Of a DNA stretch of 20,657 bases, positions 1 through 8,742 are shown piece by piece. Source of the stretch: Micavibrio sp. UBA1672. Lineage in GTDB: Bacteria; Pseudomonadota; Alphaproteobacteria; Micavibrionales; Micavibrionaceae. Position 1 is the first letter of the stretch. The number at the start of each line of letters is the position of its first letter. Under the pieces are notes generated by a model, which had not been told where the DNA came from, did not search any database, and saw only the letters and a list, made by a program, of their open reading frames with translations. A program made the position numbers and the translations under genes. The stretch lies in assembly GCA_002320665.1 (NCBI GenBank), contig DCKO01000002.1, forward strand, positions 1-20,657. Direction: 5' to 3'.

Positions 1-585
1 GTGCATGGTGTGGTTATAGGGCATCAAGGTGCTATGGTCATTGATAGTGAAATCATGAAGGGTACCTGCTTTACGATCTATTTGCCTCTGTCAGAAGAGC
101 ATATAATTACAGAGAGTGGTTTACTTGAGAGAAAGGATGATGTTTTTATCATTGAGCCTGAAAACTATACGATTTTGCTGGTCGAAGATCAGGATAATGT
201 TCGTGATATGCTTGAAAAAATGATATCACGTTTGGGTTACAAAGTTGATGTTTGTAGGAACGGGTTGGAAGGGCGGAAACTTATCAAAGAGAATGCCTAT
301 ATGTATGATCTGGTTGTTACAGATTATAATATGCCCAAAATGACTGGTTTAGAAATGCTGGAGAGTATTCATGCCGAAGTTCCAGATTTGCCGTTTATTT
401 TTATATCCGGCTATAGCGAAGAAGAGATGCAAAAGCGGATTAATAATCATCCGGCAATTAAGGCGATTATTAAAAAGCCTGTAGGAAAAAAGATTGTTTC
501 AGAGAAAATATGGGCAACGTTGAAGGCTGGCACGCCGTTAAAGCAGAAAAAGCTTGCTGTTGCCGGTGCAGGTTACGGGATTTAA
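1..585 (+). CDS. Hybrid sensor histidine kinase, C-terminal fragment with receiver domain (5' partial)
   Basis: The reading frame is open from the first base, so the gene begins outside the window; the GTG at position 1 need not be the real start. Residues 1-30 look like the end of a histidine-kinase ATPase domain: VHGVV, then GTCFTIYLPL, the usual last strand after the G2 box. Residues 57-175 are a CheY-like receiver with the acidic pair E62/D63, phosphoacceptor D108 in VVTDYNMPKMTG, S136 in FISGY and K159 in KKP, so the phosphotransfer residues are all present. The layout HATPase then receiver is that of a hybrid kinase that can pass phosphate from its own core to the receiver or to a downstream phosphotransferase. 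The input domain, and so the signal, cannot be seen. The gene is convergent with the next one, with 7 bases between the stops. The last ~15 residues are a basic, probably disordered tail. Confidence 0.88.
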   Translation: MHGVVIGHQGAMVIDSEIMKGTCFTIYLPLSEEHIITESGLLERKDDVFIIEPENYTILLVEDQDNVRDMLEKMISRLGYKVDVCRNGLEGRKLIKENAYMYDLVVTDYNMPKMTGLEMLESIHAEVPDLPFIFISGYSEEEMQKRINNHPAIKAIIKKPVGKKIVSEKIWATLKAGTPLKQKKLAVAGAGYGI

Positions 586-592
586 AAACAGT

Positions 593-2692
593 TTATTCCT
601 TACCTTCTCTCCACCAGATAAAGGGCAGGAAGAGAAGGAGCGCTAATAATTGTAGCCAGCTTGGGAAAAGTGGCGTGTTTTTTGTGCTGGTGACGGTGTA
701 GTGGTCATTGCGTTTTAGCCCTAACCAGTTCGAGCCGCTATGAGACTTTGTATTGGCTCTTGTTCTTTTTAAGGATGGGGTAGGCTTATTCTCCAGCCAC
801 ATAACATTCCCGCCTGTTTTTTGTGCTATGTTTTTGATCTTGTTTTCAGTAGAAATAATATCGGTAAATTCCGGAGCATTCAGGTCGCCAATGATCGCAA
901 ATTTCCGGCTACCATGCGTGTCTTCAAAGGCATAAATACCGTAATCCTCAACGGTCATTTTGGTGCGCAAGACCAGATCATCGGGATTATCTTTTTTTAA
1001 TGTAATGGTTTTAAAGTCACCATTGGGTTGGGTCATGGCAATTGTTTCCTCGTCTTTGCCATAGGCATTTTTTTCAATGGTGATGGTCTTTTTATGCACT
1101 GTGATATTCATTGCATGTTCATCAAGTTCAGGTTCTTTCATCAGCCAGTGGACAATGCGGCGCATCAACTCTGCATGCGGGCCGCCGCCATCATAACCCC
1201 GAGACCAGAGCCAGATATGTTCGCTGGCGATATGGGCAACGCGTCCGTCTTGCATGCGATCAAGGATGAGGAGTGGTTTATCCTGATAGCCATTCATCAG
1301 TATATCGCCTTGCTTAACATTGATGCCGATTTGTTGAATCCAGTTGCCCCAAACCGGATCTTGTCCTTTTAGATGGGCTGTGTTTTTCCAGATTAGGTTT
1401 CTTGTAACAGGGTGTTTGAAGCCCATATCCGTTATTTCAGGTTTAAAGAAGGCATTGTAAACATCTCCAGTTGGCTCGGAAGGCAAGATGTCTTTCATGG
1501 CGGTGTTATAAATTGAATGTTGATGCGCATAGACATCACCGCTGACTTCCAGAAAGGCACCGCCTTCTTTTACATAGTTTGCGATATTCCTGAAATAGCG
1601 GGAGGGGAGTATATTATTGACTTTATATTGATCGAAAATAATCAGATCAAAATCATAGAGCTTGATTTCGAATAACTCACGAAACGGGAAGGCAATCAGG
1701 GAAAGTTCGTTTTGCGGGGTGAAGTCCAGCTTTTGTGGTTCACGCAAAATAGTAAAGTGGACCAAATCTACACCAGGATCGGATTTCAGCAAATCCCGCC
1801 ATGTTCTGGTACCTGCATGTGGCTTTCCTGAAACCAGCAGAACCTTCAGGCGGTCTCTTACGCCGTTTATGATTAAGGGTGCTTTGTTATTGGCCAGTGT
1901 TAGTTCATCATCGATGCTTTCGACTTCGAGGGTAAAAATATTTTGTCCTGCGTGCTCGATAGGGATATTAAGGCTTTGTTCTTCGCCAACAGGTACAAAG
2001 AAAGTTTTGATGCGTCCATCATGCTGGGTCAGGGTAACAGTAACATTGTTTGCGCGAATATTATCAGTGTCCAGAATTTTGTATTTAACGATAATATCTT
2101 GCCCTGTGACACCATAGGCTGGCGCATTTGTTACGGCGATGCGGCGGTCTTTTTCATTTTTACTGCCCGTCAGTAAAGTATGCACCGGACCATAATTTTC
2201 CATGATTTCTGGATTATCCGGTACGTCGTGGATTTGGCCATCACTTAAGAAGATAACACCTGCGCGCAGTGGTTTAGGCGTGTCGGACAGGGCTGTGTCA
2301 AGTGAGCGGAATAAGAGCGTTTCTCTGGCTTCTTCGCCGCTTTCGGGTGCATTGATAATGCGCAAATCAAGTTCGGGATATTTTTGTGCCTCTGCCTTCA
2401 GGTGTTCAAGGGCAGCTTCAGTTCGCGCGCTTCGTTTGCCGTATTTCTGGCTGGCACTATCATCTACGACGATTACAGCAACATCGTTAATTGATTGCCG
2501 TTTTTCCTGAAGCACGGAAGGGTTTAGCAAGATCAGAAGCAGCAAGGCAATGCCGAGCACTCTCACGAGGCGGATATCTTTTTTGCGCCAAAAGCAAAAG
2601 GCCAGAATAAGGGCTGCTATAGCGCAGAGAGGTAATATCCATGAATAGGATAAAAGAGGTGATAAATGCATACTCATTGCTGGTGAATTCAT
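593..2692 (-). CDS. Membrane protein with VWA-like and glutamine-amidotransferase-like regions, last gene of the moxR operon
   Basis: A 699-residue protein. Two membrane segments lie near the N-terminus (about 17-34 and 43-60). A VWA-like strand VAVIVVDDSA follows (71-80; D77, D78 and S79 resemble a MIDAS start), then a mostly beta middle region, a GATase1/ThuA-like segment (LIIFDQYK, then a GGAFLEVSGD turn), and a final helix at about 677-693 followed by a short charged end. This architecture matches the membrane proteins that follow the DUF4159 gene in alphaproteobacterial moxR operons, and the family has no assigned catalytic role. Most of the chain is probably periplasmic. The start is supported by AGGAGG 7 bases upstream; this site overlaps the stop codon of the preceding gene, so translation is probably coupled. 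Family membership is recalled by pattern, not searched; exact domain limits are uncertain. Confidence 0.82.
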   Translation of the reverse strand: MNSPAMSMHLSPLLSYSWILPLCAIAALILAFCFWRKKDIRLVRVLGIALLLLILLNPSVLQEKRQSINDVAVIVVDDSASQKYGKRSARTEAALEHLKAEAQKYPELDLRIINAPESGEEARETLLFRSLDTALSDTPKPLRAGVIFLSDGQIHDVPDNPEIMENYGPVHTLLTGSKNEKDRRIAVTNAPAYGVTGQDIIVKYKILDTDNIRANNVTVTLTQHDGRIKTFFVPVGEEQSLNIPIEHAGQNIFTLEVESIDDELTLANNKAPLIINGVRDRLKVLLVSGKPHAGTRTWRDLLKSDPGVDLVHFTILREPQKLDFTPQNELSLIAFPFRELFEIKLYDFDLIIFDQYKVNNILPSRYFRNIANYVKEGGAFLEVSGDVYAHQHSIYNTAMKDILPSEPTGDVYNAFFKPEITDMGFKHPVTRNLIWKNTAHLKGQDPVWGNWIQQIGINVKQGDILMNGYQDKPLLILDRMQDGRVAHIASEHIWLWSRGYDGGGPHAELMRRIVHWLMKEPELDEHAMNITVHKKTITIEKNAYGKDEETIAMTQPNGDFKTITLKKDNPDDLVLRTKMTVEDYGIYAFEDTHGSRKFAIIGDLNAPEFTDIISTENKIKNIAQKTGGNVMWLENKPTPSLKRTRANTKSHSGSNWLGLKRNDHYTVTSTKNTPLFPSWLQLLALLLFLPFIWWREGKE

Positions 2693-2703
2693 GTCATAGC
2701 CTC

Positions 2704-5457
2704 CTATTGTCCTAAGCGTTTCAAAATATGGGGGATATGCACCTGATCGGTTTTGTAATTGCCTGTCAGGCTGTACATGACCAGATTAACGCCAAAGCGG
2801 ATTGCCAGCTCATTTTGGCGTGTGAGGATGCTGCGTGTTACGCGGCTGCGGCTATTGGGCGTTCGCGCTGCCGCTGCCCAAGCGGCTGCCCAGTCATTGC
2901 TGCCGATGATAACGGGGGATACACCGTCGCGGTTATTGGTTATATCCTGTTGCAGCCATAATGTGCCGTCCTTCAAACGACCGGGGAAATCCGAGAGCAG
3001 GTAAAAAGCACGGCCGAGTACATGGTCATCTTTGATTGGCTCTAAGGGCGGAATATTCAAGGAGGCTGTGAGCTTGCGTAAGGCTTTGGCGGCGGGGCTG
3101 TTGGCAAGGTTATCCTTGCGGGTGCTTTGATCCCGAAGGTCGAAAAAGATTGTGCCGCCGTGATTTAGATAAGACTGGATATTCTCGAAAGATTTGCTGT
3201 CTATGCTGTCTTGAGTTGGAGAGACGGCCCAGTAGATAATCGGGAAAAATGTCAGCGGGTCTGTTGCAGGGTTAAGGGCAATGACACCCTCGGGTTCGAC
3301 TGAAGTTCTGGTTTTTAGCGCTTCGGCTAAGGCTTCCAGTCCTTTATATGTTTTCTGGTCCAGTGCTTGGTCACCTGTTCTGATATAAGCAAGGTGAAAG
3401 CCTTTGGCATAGCGCAGATCATCTTCGCTTTGGGCGTAAGCATTGTTTGCGGGTAAGAGGATAAGAGCGACCAAGGCAATTGAGGCTGGACGTTTAAGAT
3501 TTAAACCTGATAACAGGCCGGAGATTGCCAGCACAACAACCCAGTCAACCAAGAACAGGAGCAGGGCGGCATAAAGCAAATAAGGCATCAGGTCTATTTC
3601 ATAGTCCGATTCGTAATAATCAAGTCCTACGCCCACGGGTAGGTTTTTGATGGTCTTTAAGGGTGGCAGATTTACGCCGATATTAAAGGCAAAACTCTGG
3701 GCACCTTTCCCGTAAATGCCGGGGGGATGTAATGAATCGGGCAGTTTTTTCTGCGCATTTTTAACAGGTAGAGGTTTTACGGTTGCGGGCGCGGGGATCA
3801 GTCCGCCAGTCTTGCCGTCTATAATCAAGAAGGGATCAAGGTTTTCGTAATTGGTATTGGTTTGACCAATGGCGCTGCTGGATAAGTGGCTAAGGCGTTT
3901 GAGTAAATTTACATACAGACCGGAGATTGGCAGATTTGACCAATCCGGTGTGGCGCTGGTGTGGATCAGGACAATCATGCCGCGCTCTAGGGCGGATGCG
4001 GTTATAAGAGGTGTGCCGTCTTCCAGTGTTGCCCAGATTTTGCCTTCCAAATCCTGTGCGGGGTCAGCAAGGAGTTGTTGCTTGATAATGATGTCGCTTG
4101 GGATATCAATGTTGAAAAACGGGCTGGTATTGGGGAAGGGCGATATTTTTTGTGGCTCATCCCATGATAAAGAGCCGGATAGGGCGCGTTCACCTGCTCT
4201 TAGCTGGACGGGTAGTAAATGTCCGCTATTAATACTTTCTGCCATTTTAGGGCCGGAGAATCGCAAGAGAACGCCGCCGTTTTTTACCCAGTTTTCCAGA
4301 GCATTCAGGGAAGCGCTGCTCATTGCAGCGACATCAGGCAGGATGATCATGCTGTTATCACCTTCTGTAAGCTCTTTGACCGTGCCCAGTGATAAATTGG
4401 CATGTGGTTCCAAGGCACGTTTCAGGTAATATCCTGCATCGACCAAGGGCGCTGTTTCAACATTTTCTTCGGATGAGACTATGCCGATATTGCGCTTTTT
4501 CGAGCCTGCATCCAGCAAAAACACGGCGCCAGCGCCTTTGCGGTTCATTAGCTTGTAGGATTCGACTGTATTTTTCAGGTGATCTGGAATATCGAAACTT
4601 ACATCTTGCCGTGCCTTGGATGGGGTAAGTTCTACGGTTTGAACATCCAGCGTAATGCCGTTTTCACCGAGTGCTTTCACGCTGGTGGCAAAGTTCTGGG
4701 GAATTGTGCTCGGGACTTCTATTGAAATAGCCGCATCATTTAGCTCCATGCTAACCGCACCAGTGGAAAGGGGCGGCCTTATAACTTGCGGCAAGTTCTC
4801 GGGTGTTGGCACAATAAAGGTTAGACTGCCTTGTCTTTGGAGTTCACTTATTAAAGGTGATATGGGTTGCTCGGCCAGTCCATGAGAGAGCCAGATCGTA
4901 TCAAGGGAATTGTCTGTTTTCTTATCTTTTACAACGTTTAGTAAGACCTCGTAATTGGCTGGCCATGAGACAGGGGATAGGCCTTTGACAATTGCCAAGG
5001 CCTCATTATGCACCATAGGGCCGTAGGTTCGTGGCTTTTCTTCACCCAAAGGGGCCGTCGTTGTATAGATATAAATTTCACGATTTTGGCGATCAGCTTG
5101 CGCTAGAAGTTCTTGGGCTGCGCGTTGTTGCTTGTCCCAATTTTGTGCGCCAGCCCAGCTATTATCCATGATCAGGCGCACTGCGCCGCGACCTTGCAGA
5201 CCTTCGGCAGGGTTTAGGACGGGACGGGCAAGGGCTGTGATAATCAGGGCAATGATCAAAAGCCTGAGCAGTAGAATCCACCAAGGCGTTTTACTGGGGA
5301 CGTTCTTTTCAGGGACAAGACCATGAAGGAAACGCGTGGCGGCAAAGGCAATTTTGCGCGGCGCAGGGGGCATAACCCGCATCAAATACCACAGCACCGG
5401 AAGCAGGGCGAGGGCTGCTAAAAAGACGGGATTTAGAAAAGCCAGCGTTGATAGCAT
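2704..5457 (-). CDS. BatA-like N-terminal domain fused to C-terminal DUF4159, membrane protein
   Basis: A 917-residue protein. Residues 1-85 are the BatA/aerotolerance-regulator N-terminal region: a first helix around 7-27, the APRKIAFAATRFL segment, and a second helix around 59-77 ending in ALARP. A VWA-like strand VRLIMDNS (93-100) follows, then a large probably periplasmic region to about 615 containing a GATase1-like part (MIILPDVAAMS and NGGVLLRFSG). A further helix lies at about 625-647, a signal-like hydrophobic stretch at 657-675, then DUF4159 (about 678-917; LRYAKGFHLAYIRTGD, NHGGTIFFDLRDQS). In this family the MoxR ATPase and DUF58 partner are thought to act on VWA-type membrane proteins, so this is a likely partner in envelope biogenesis or stress tolerance. 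It starts 5 bases after the DUF58 stop, with an AGGAG site lying across that stop. Function is inferred from context. Confidence 0.88.
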   Translation of the reverse strand: MLSTLAFLNPVFLAALALLPVLWYLMRVMPPAPRKIAFAATRFLHGLVPEKNVPSKTPWWILLLRLLIIALIITALARPVLNPAEGLQGRGAVRLIMDNSWAGAQNWDKQQRAAQELLAQADRQNREIYIYTTTAPLGEEKPRTYGPMVHNEALAIVKGLSPVSWPANYEVLLNVVKDKKTDNSLDTIWLSHGLAEQPISPLISELQRQGSLTFIVPTPENLPQVIRPPLSTGAVSMELNDAAISIEVPSTIPQNFATSVKALGENGITLDVQTVELTPSKARQDVSFDIPDHLKNTVESYKLMNRKGAGAVFLLDAGSKKRNIGIVSSEENVETAPLVDAGYYLKRALEPHANLSLGTVKELTEGDNSMIILPDVAAMSSASLNALENWVKNGGVLLRFSGPKMAESINSGHLLPVQLRAGERALSGSLSWDEPQKISPFPNTSPFFNIDIPSDIIIKQQLLADPAQDLEGKIWATLEDGTPLITASALERGMIVLIHTSATPDWSNLPISGLYVNLLKRLSHLSSSAIGQTNTNYENLDPFLIIDGKTGGLIPAPATVKPLPVKNAQKKLPDSLHPPGIYGKGAQSFAFNIGVNLPPLKTIKNLPVGVGLDYYESDYEIDLMPYLLYAALLLFLVDWVVVLAISGLLSGLNLKRPASIALVALILLPANNAYAQSEDDLRYAKGFHLAYIRTGDQALDQKTYKGLEALAEALKTRTSVEPEGVIALNPATDPLTFFPIIYWAVSPTQDSIDSKSFENIQSYLNHGGTIFFDLRDQSTRKDNLANSPAAKALRKLTASLNIPPLEPIKDDHVLGRAFYLLSDFPGRLKDGTLWLQQDITNNRDGVSPVIIGSNDWAAAWAAAARTPNSRSRVTRSILTRQNELAIRFGVNLVMYSLTGNYKTDQVHIPHILKRLGQ

Positions 5458-5462
5458 TTACC

Positions 5463-6329
5463 TTACTCCTTTAACTCGATCAGGGGTTTGATCGTCTGGA
5501 GTGTTCGCGAAATATCGCCATCGGTGCGGTGCAAAACATATGACCAGTCATTTTGAAGGCATAGGGCTTTTAGCTTTTCATTATGCTCTTTGATGCGGGC
5601 TTTATAGGCTTCCTGTACGGAAGGGATATGATCGATCAGCTCGGAATCGGAGTGATCGAAATTTTCGAACTGAACACGGCCTGAAAATTCCAGCTCTATT
5701 TCATCGGGATCTAGAACCTGAATGATAAGCGCGTCGTGGACGCTGGCTTTCAGGTCATTAAAGCGATGTTCTATGTCTTTAAGATCGGATAAGAAATCTC
5801 CGGCGGCGATCAGGATGCTGCCTTTGGGCGGAATGAAGCCTTGTGTGTCAGGAAGTTCCAGATGGTGTTTGTCATTCAGGATATGCTCACCGATGCGCAG
5901 GACTGACTGGTCGCTGCGGCCTGTGCGCCTTTGACTGTAAAGCCCGATTTGCTCATCGGCATTGATCATCGCAAAGGCCAAAGAAAGCAATAAAATCGAA
6001 GCCGCTTCGCGTTTGCTGTGCTCTGTGCGGTTGGATTTGTAATCCATGCCGTTATAACTGGCGCACCAGAAGAAATTCTTTTGGGCTTTTTGCCATTCTT
6101 TCTGGCGGATAAAGACATGATCTGTTTTGGCGGATTGTCGCCAGTCAATATCCTGTGGACGGTCACTGGGCGAGTATTCCTTGAACTGCCAGAAATTTTC
6201 GCCCATACCGGATTTGCGGCTGGCATGTCCGCCCGAGATGATATGATCGGCGTGGTGTCTGGCCTTGAACATGATTGATGAGAGTGTGCCAGCCTCTCCT
6301 TCAGCTTTACTATATAGCTTTGAAAGCAT
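5463..6329 (-). CDS. DUF58 domain protein
   Basis: A 288-residue protein with the DUF58 signature: GMGENFWQFKEYSPSD (41-56), then a DIDWRQSAKTDHVFIRQKEW block (60-79). This is the GE-[DN]-F-x-x-x-[RK]-x-Y-x-x-G/S-D...IDWR-x-x-A-[RK] pattern of the family. No transmembrane helix or signal peptide is apparent, so it is probably cytoplasmic. DUF58 proteins are nearly always encoded next to MoxR ATPases and carry a degenerate VWA-like fold; they are thought to bridge the ATPase and its membrane substrates. The gene starts 13 bases after the moxR stop. The nearest Shine-Dalgarno-like string, AAGG, is weak and about 12 bases away, so translation probably depends on coupling from moxR. Length is normal for the family. 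Confidence 0.93.
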   Translation of the reverse strand: MLSKLYSKAEGEAGTLSSIMFKARHHADHIISGGHASRKSGMGENFWQFKEYSPSDRPQDIDWRQSAKTDHVFIRQKEWQKAQKNFFWCASYNGMDYKSNRTEHSKREAASILLLSLAFAMINADEQIGLYSQRRTGRSDQSVLRIGEHILNDKHHLELPDTQGFIPPKGSILIAAGDFLSDLKDIEHRFNDLKASVHDALIIQVLDPDEIELEFSGRVQFENFDHSDSELIDHIPSVQEAYKARIKEHNEKLKALCLQNDWSYVLHRTDGDISRTLQTIKPLIELKE

Positions 6330-6342
6330 TTAGAGCCAAACC

Positions 6343-7335
6343 TTAAAATGTGTCCGTGATCGAGGTGATGATATCTTCAATCGTGATGTTTTCGGCGCGT
6401 GCCTTGTAATTCAGAGCCATACGGTGGCGCAAGACAGGGGCGGCCAGATCAATAACGTCACCAACCACAGGCGCTTCGCGGCCATCTAATAAAGCTTTGG
6501 CGCGGGTGGCCAGAATAAGGCTTTGAGAGCCACGTGGACCCGGTGCCCAAGTGACATAATCATTGACCATATTGTTAGCATTTTCATCCGGTCTTAGGCT
6601 ACGGACAAGCTGGAGGATGGTTTCCACAACGTTTTCTCCGATGGGCATATCTCTGACGAGGATTTGAGCATCAAGTAAGTCCTGTTTTTCGACCACTTGT
6701 TTGATGTCTTCAGCCTTGTTCTTTGTCGTCTCGATAATGATTTGTTTTTCACTTTCAAGGTCGGGGTAATCTACCATGATCTGGAGCATGAAGCGATCAA
6801 GCTGCGCTTCGGGGAGGGGGTAAGTGCCTTCTTGTTCGATCGGGTTTTGCGTGGCCAGAACATGAAAAGGCTGTGGGAGTGGATGAGGTTGTCCACTGAC
6901 TGAAACTTCCTTTTCCTGCATAGCTTGCAGCAGGGCAGATTGTGTTCTGGGGCTGGCGCGGTTGATCTCGTCAGCCATTAGAAATTCACAGAAAACAGGG
7001 CCGGGGACAAAACGAAAAGAACGTTTACCCTTTGCGCCTTCTTCTAAAACTTCGGAGCCGATAATATCGGCAGGCATAAGGTCCGGCGTACATTGTATCC
7101 GGTTGGCGTGCATGCCTGTGGTTCTGGCGATGGTTTCCACAAGCAAGGTTTTGGCCAGACCCGGAACGCCGACCAGCAAAGCATGTCCACCAGAGATAAG
7201 TGTAATCAGGGTTTGTTCAATGACTTTATCCTGACCGATAACGGTTTTAGATATTTCCTTCTTCAAGTTTGAAAGCTTCTTATGAAGCTCTTTGAATTCG
7301 GCTGTAATATCTTTTGGGGCTTGTGTGCCAGCCAT
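6343..7335 (-). CDS. moxR: MoxR-family AAA+ ATPase
   Basis: A 330-residue AAA+ ATPase of the MoxR class, expected to act as a cytoplasmic chaperone that remodels or inserts VWA-containing proteins. Visible motifs: Walker A GVPGLAKT (56-63), Walker B FLMADEINR with D122/E123, sensor 1 ATQNP (N164), the EQEGTYPLPEAQLDRFM block (167-183, arginine finger region R181), and a sensor-2 region near the end (WAPGPRGSQSL). All the ATPase residues are present. It is the first gene of the four-gene minus-strand operon and has a good AAGGAG site 7 bases before the ATG. It is divergent from cca across 95 bases, which must hold both promoters. Confidence 0.96.
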   Translation of the reverse strand: MAGTQAPKDITAEFKELHKKLSNLKKEISKTVIGQDKVIEQTLITLISGGHALLVGVPGLAKTLLVETIARTTGMHANRIQCTPDLMPADIIGSEVLEEGAKGKRSFRFVPGPVFCEFLMADEINRASPRTQSALLQAMQEKEVSVSGQPHPLPQPFHVLATQNPIEQEGTYPLPEAQLDRFMLQIMVDYPDLESEKQIIIETTKNKAEDIKQVVEKQDLLDAQILVRDMPIGENVVETILQLVRSLRPDENANNMVNDYVTWAPGPRGSQSLILATRAKALLDGREAPVVGDVIDLAAPVLRHRMALNYKARAENITIEDIITSITDTF

Positions 7336-7368
7336 GATTAAACTCCTTCCTTATGGATTCTCTTGCGC

Positions 7369-7374
7369 TATAAT
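7369..7374 (+). promoter_or_regulatory. Candidate -10 box for cca in the moxR/cca divergent region
   Basis: A perfect TATAAT lies 56 bases before the cca ATG in the 95-base gap between moxR and cca. The possible -35 (TTCCTT, 16 bases upstream) is poor and overlaps the moxR ribosome binding site region, so the -10 is the only convincing part. The minus-strand promoter for moxR is not clear; TATTAT on the opposite strand at about the same place is one option. Confidence 0.35.
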
Positions 7375-7430
7375 AGACAAAATAAAAGCGATGCGAAGTA
7401 TAAATTATAAAAATCAGGAGCAAATTTTCC

Positions 7431-8669
7431 ATGCACAGCGCTAAAACGATTTCTCCCATGCCTTGGATGAGCGAGGAAGAACTTGCTGGTCTATTCGAAG
7501 CTTTGCAAGGTGATGTTGCGCAGCCAGCGGTTTTGCTGGTGGGCGGATGTGTGCGTAATATCCTGATGGGGGTTGAGGTCGAGGATATCGATCTGGCGAT
7601 AGTTCATAAGCCAGAGAAGGTTATGAAATTGCTGAAAGAGGCCGGTTATTCGGTTATTCCGACGGGGCTACAACATGGCACTGTGACGGCGGTGATGAAT
7701 GGTAAGGCGTTCGAGATTACAACGCTTCGTCATGACAAGGAAACGGATGGTCGCAGGGCGACTGTCGAGTTCACGCATGACTGGCTGGAAGATGCCAAGA
7801 GGCGGGATTTTACGATTAATGCGCTGTATATGGATTTATCGGGCAATGTCTATGATCCGCTGGGGCAGGGGCTTGGTGATATAGAGGATAAAACGATCCG
7901 CTTTGTCGGGGAGGCCGCGCAGCGCATTGAGGAAGACCATTTAAGGATTTTACGTTTCTTTCGTTTTCATGCGCTTTATGGCGGGCAGGATTATGATGCG
8001 GAAGGTTTAAAAGCCTGTGAAGCGGGGGCGGATAAGATCAAGACTCTCTCGCGGGAGCGCATCACGCAGGAATTTCTAAAGATTTTGGCTTCGGATGATC
8101 CGCAAGATATTCTGGATATTATGTTCGAGCGTAATATTTTGAAGGACCTGGATTTTTCTGCTTCATACCCTGAGAAAGATTTTTTCCGGTATTTTTGTAA
8201 TTTTCAGAAAAAATACAGGCTTTCTGCTCTGTCGGCGCGGATATTTGTGATGGCGGGTTTGAGTATGGAAAATATGAAGGAGCTGGAGGAATATTTACTG
8301 CTTCCCAAAGTTTTTTTGAAGGATGCGATAGCCCTTGAAGGTGCATTGAACCTTTCTGACCTCTCTTGCGACTCCGCGGTAAGGGAGAGTGTATACAGGT
8401 TCGGGCGTAGTACGACGGCGCAGGCGATCATGGTTGAGCTGGTGCAGGATCGGGTCATGAACTCTTATGCGTCAAAGGCGCTGGAGATTGTGCAGAAATG
8501 GGATGTGCCTGATTTTCCGGTCTCTGGCGAGGATATTATGAATGCCGGATACGAAAAAGGACCGGAAATCGGTGAAGCGCTCCGATCCTTGGAAAATTGG
8601 TGGATCGAGCAGGATTTTAAACCTGATCGAGATGCTTGTTTGGAAAAATGTGTCTGTAAATTTAAGTAA
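7431..8669 (+). CDS. cca: CCA tRNA nucleotidyltransferase / poly(A) polymerase family protein
   Basis: A 412-residue class II nucleotidyltransferase that should add or repair the 3'-CCA of tRNAs. N-terminal palm domain: LLVGGCVRN (35-43) and the metal-binding pair D52/D54 in EDIDLAI. These are followed by the FEITTLRHD strand, RRDFTINALYMD (124-135) and the nucleotide-selecting helix EDHLRILRFFRFHA (168-181). The C-terminal part is helical, as in bacterial members of normal length (~400). The motifs shared by CCA-adding enzymes and poly(A) polymerases do not fully separate the two, but alphaproteobacterial genes next to moxR loci are usually CCA-adding. The gene has an AGGAG site 10 bases before ATG 7431, slightly long spacing. 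In many alphaproteobacteria cca runs in the same direction as the moxR operon (from memory); here it is divergent. Confidence 0.93.
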   Translation: MHSAKTISPMPWMSEEELAGLFEALQGDVAQPAVLLVGGCVRNILMGVEVEDIDLAIVHKPEKVMKLLKEAGYSVIPTGLQHGTVTAVMNGKAFEITTLRHDKETDGRRATVEFTHDWLEDAKRRDFTINALYMDLSGNVYDPLGQGLGDIEDKTIRFVGEAAQRIEEDHLRILRFFRFHALYGGQDYDAEGLKACEAGADKIKTLSRERITQEFLKILASDDPQDILDIMFERNILKDLDFSASYPEKDFFRYFCNFQKKYRLSALSARIFVMAGLSMENMKELEEYLLLPKVFLKDAIALEGALNLSDLSCDSAVRESVYRFGRSTTAQAIMVELVQDRVMNSYASKALEIVQKWDVPDFPVSGEDIMNAGYEKGPEIGEALRSLENWWIEQDFKPDRDACLEKCVCKFK

Positions 8670-8704
8670 GATTTTTCTTTATTAGTCCGTGATAATTATT
8701 TTAC

Positions 8705-8710
8705 TATAAT
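8705..8710 (+). promoter_or_regulatory. Candidate -10 box for the phosphoribosyltransferase/HAD cassette
   Basis: A perfect TATAAT lies 32 bases upstream of ATG 8743, in the 73-base gap after cca. The -35 region (TTAGTC at 17-base spacing) matches the consensus poorly. The position suits a start site near 8717 and a short leader. It suggests the cassette has its own promoter rather than depending on read-through from cca. Confidence 0.4.
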
Positions 8711-8742
8711 AGTGTTAAGCGTAAATATAACGAGACGGGTTG

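Noticed and set aside
510..701. Small plus-strand frame across the kinase end and the downstream gene
   Set aside because: It overlaps two real genes in other frames and has no ribosome binding site or recognisable product.
1662..2117. Plus-strand frames opposite the moxR operon genes (also 3869-4429)
   Set aside because: They are antisense shadows of strongly supported minus-strand genes with biased composition and no domain signal.
8361..8392. CTCTCTT...GGGAGAG hairpin inside cca
   Set aside because: It lies within well-conserved coding sequence and needs two G-T pairs; no regulatory role is supported.
8740..8742. TTG as the start of the phosphoribosyltransferase-like gene
   Set aside because: An ATG follows immediately at 8743; TTG adds only one residue and has no better ribosome binding site.
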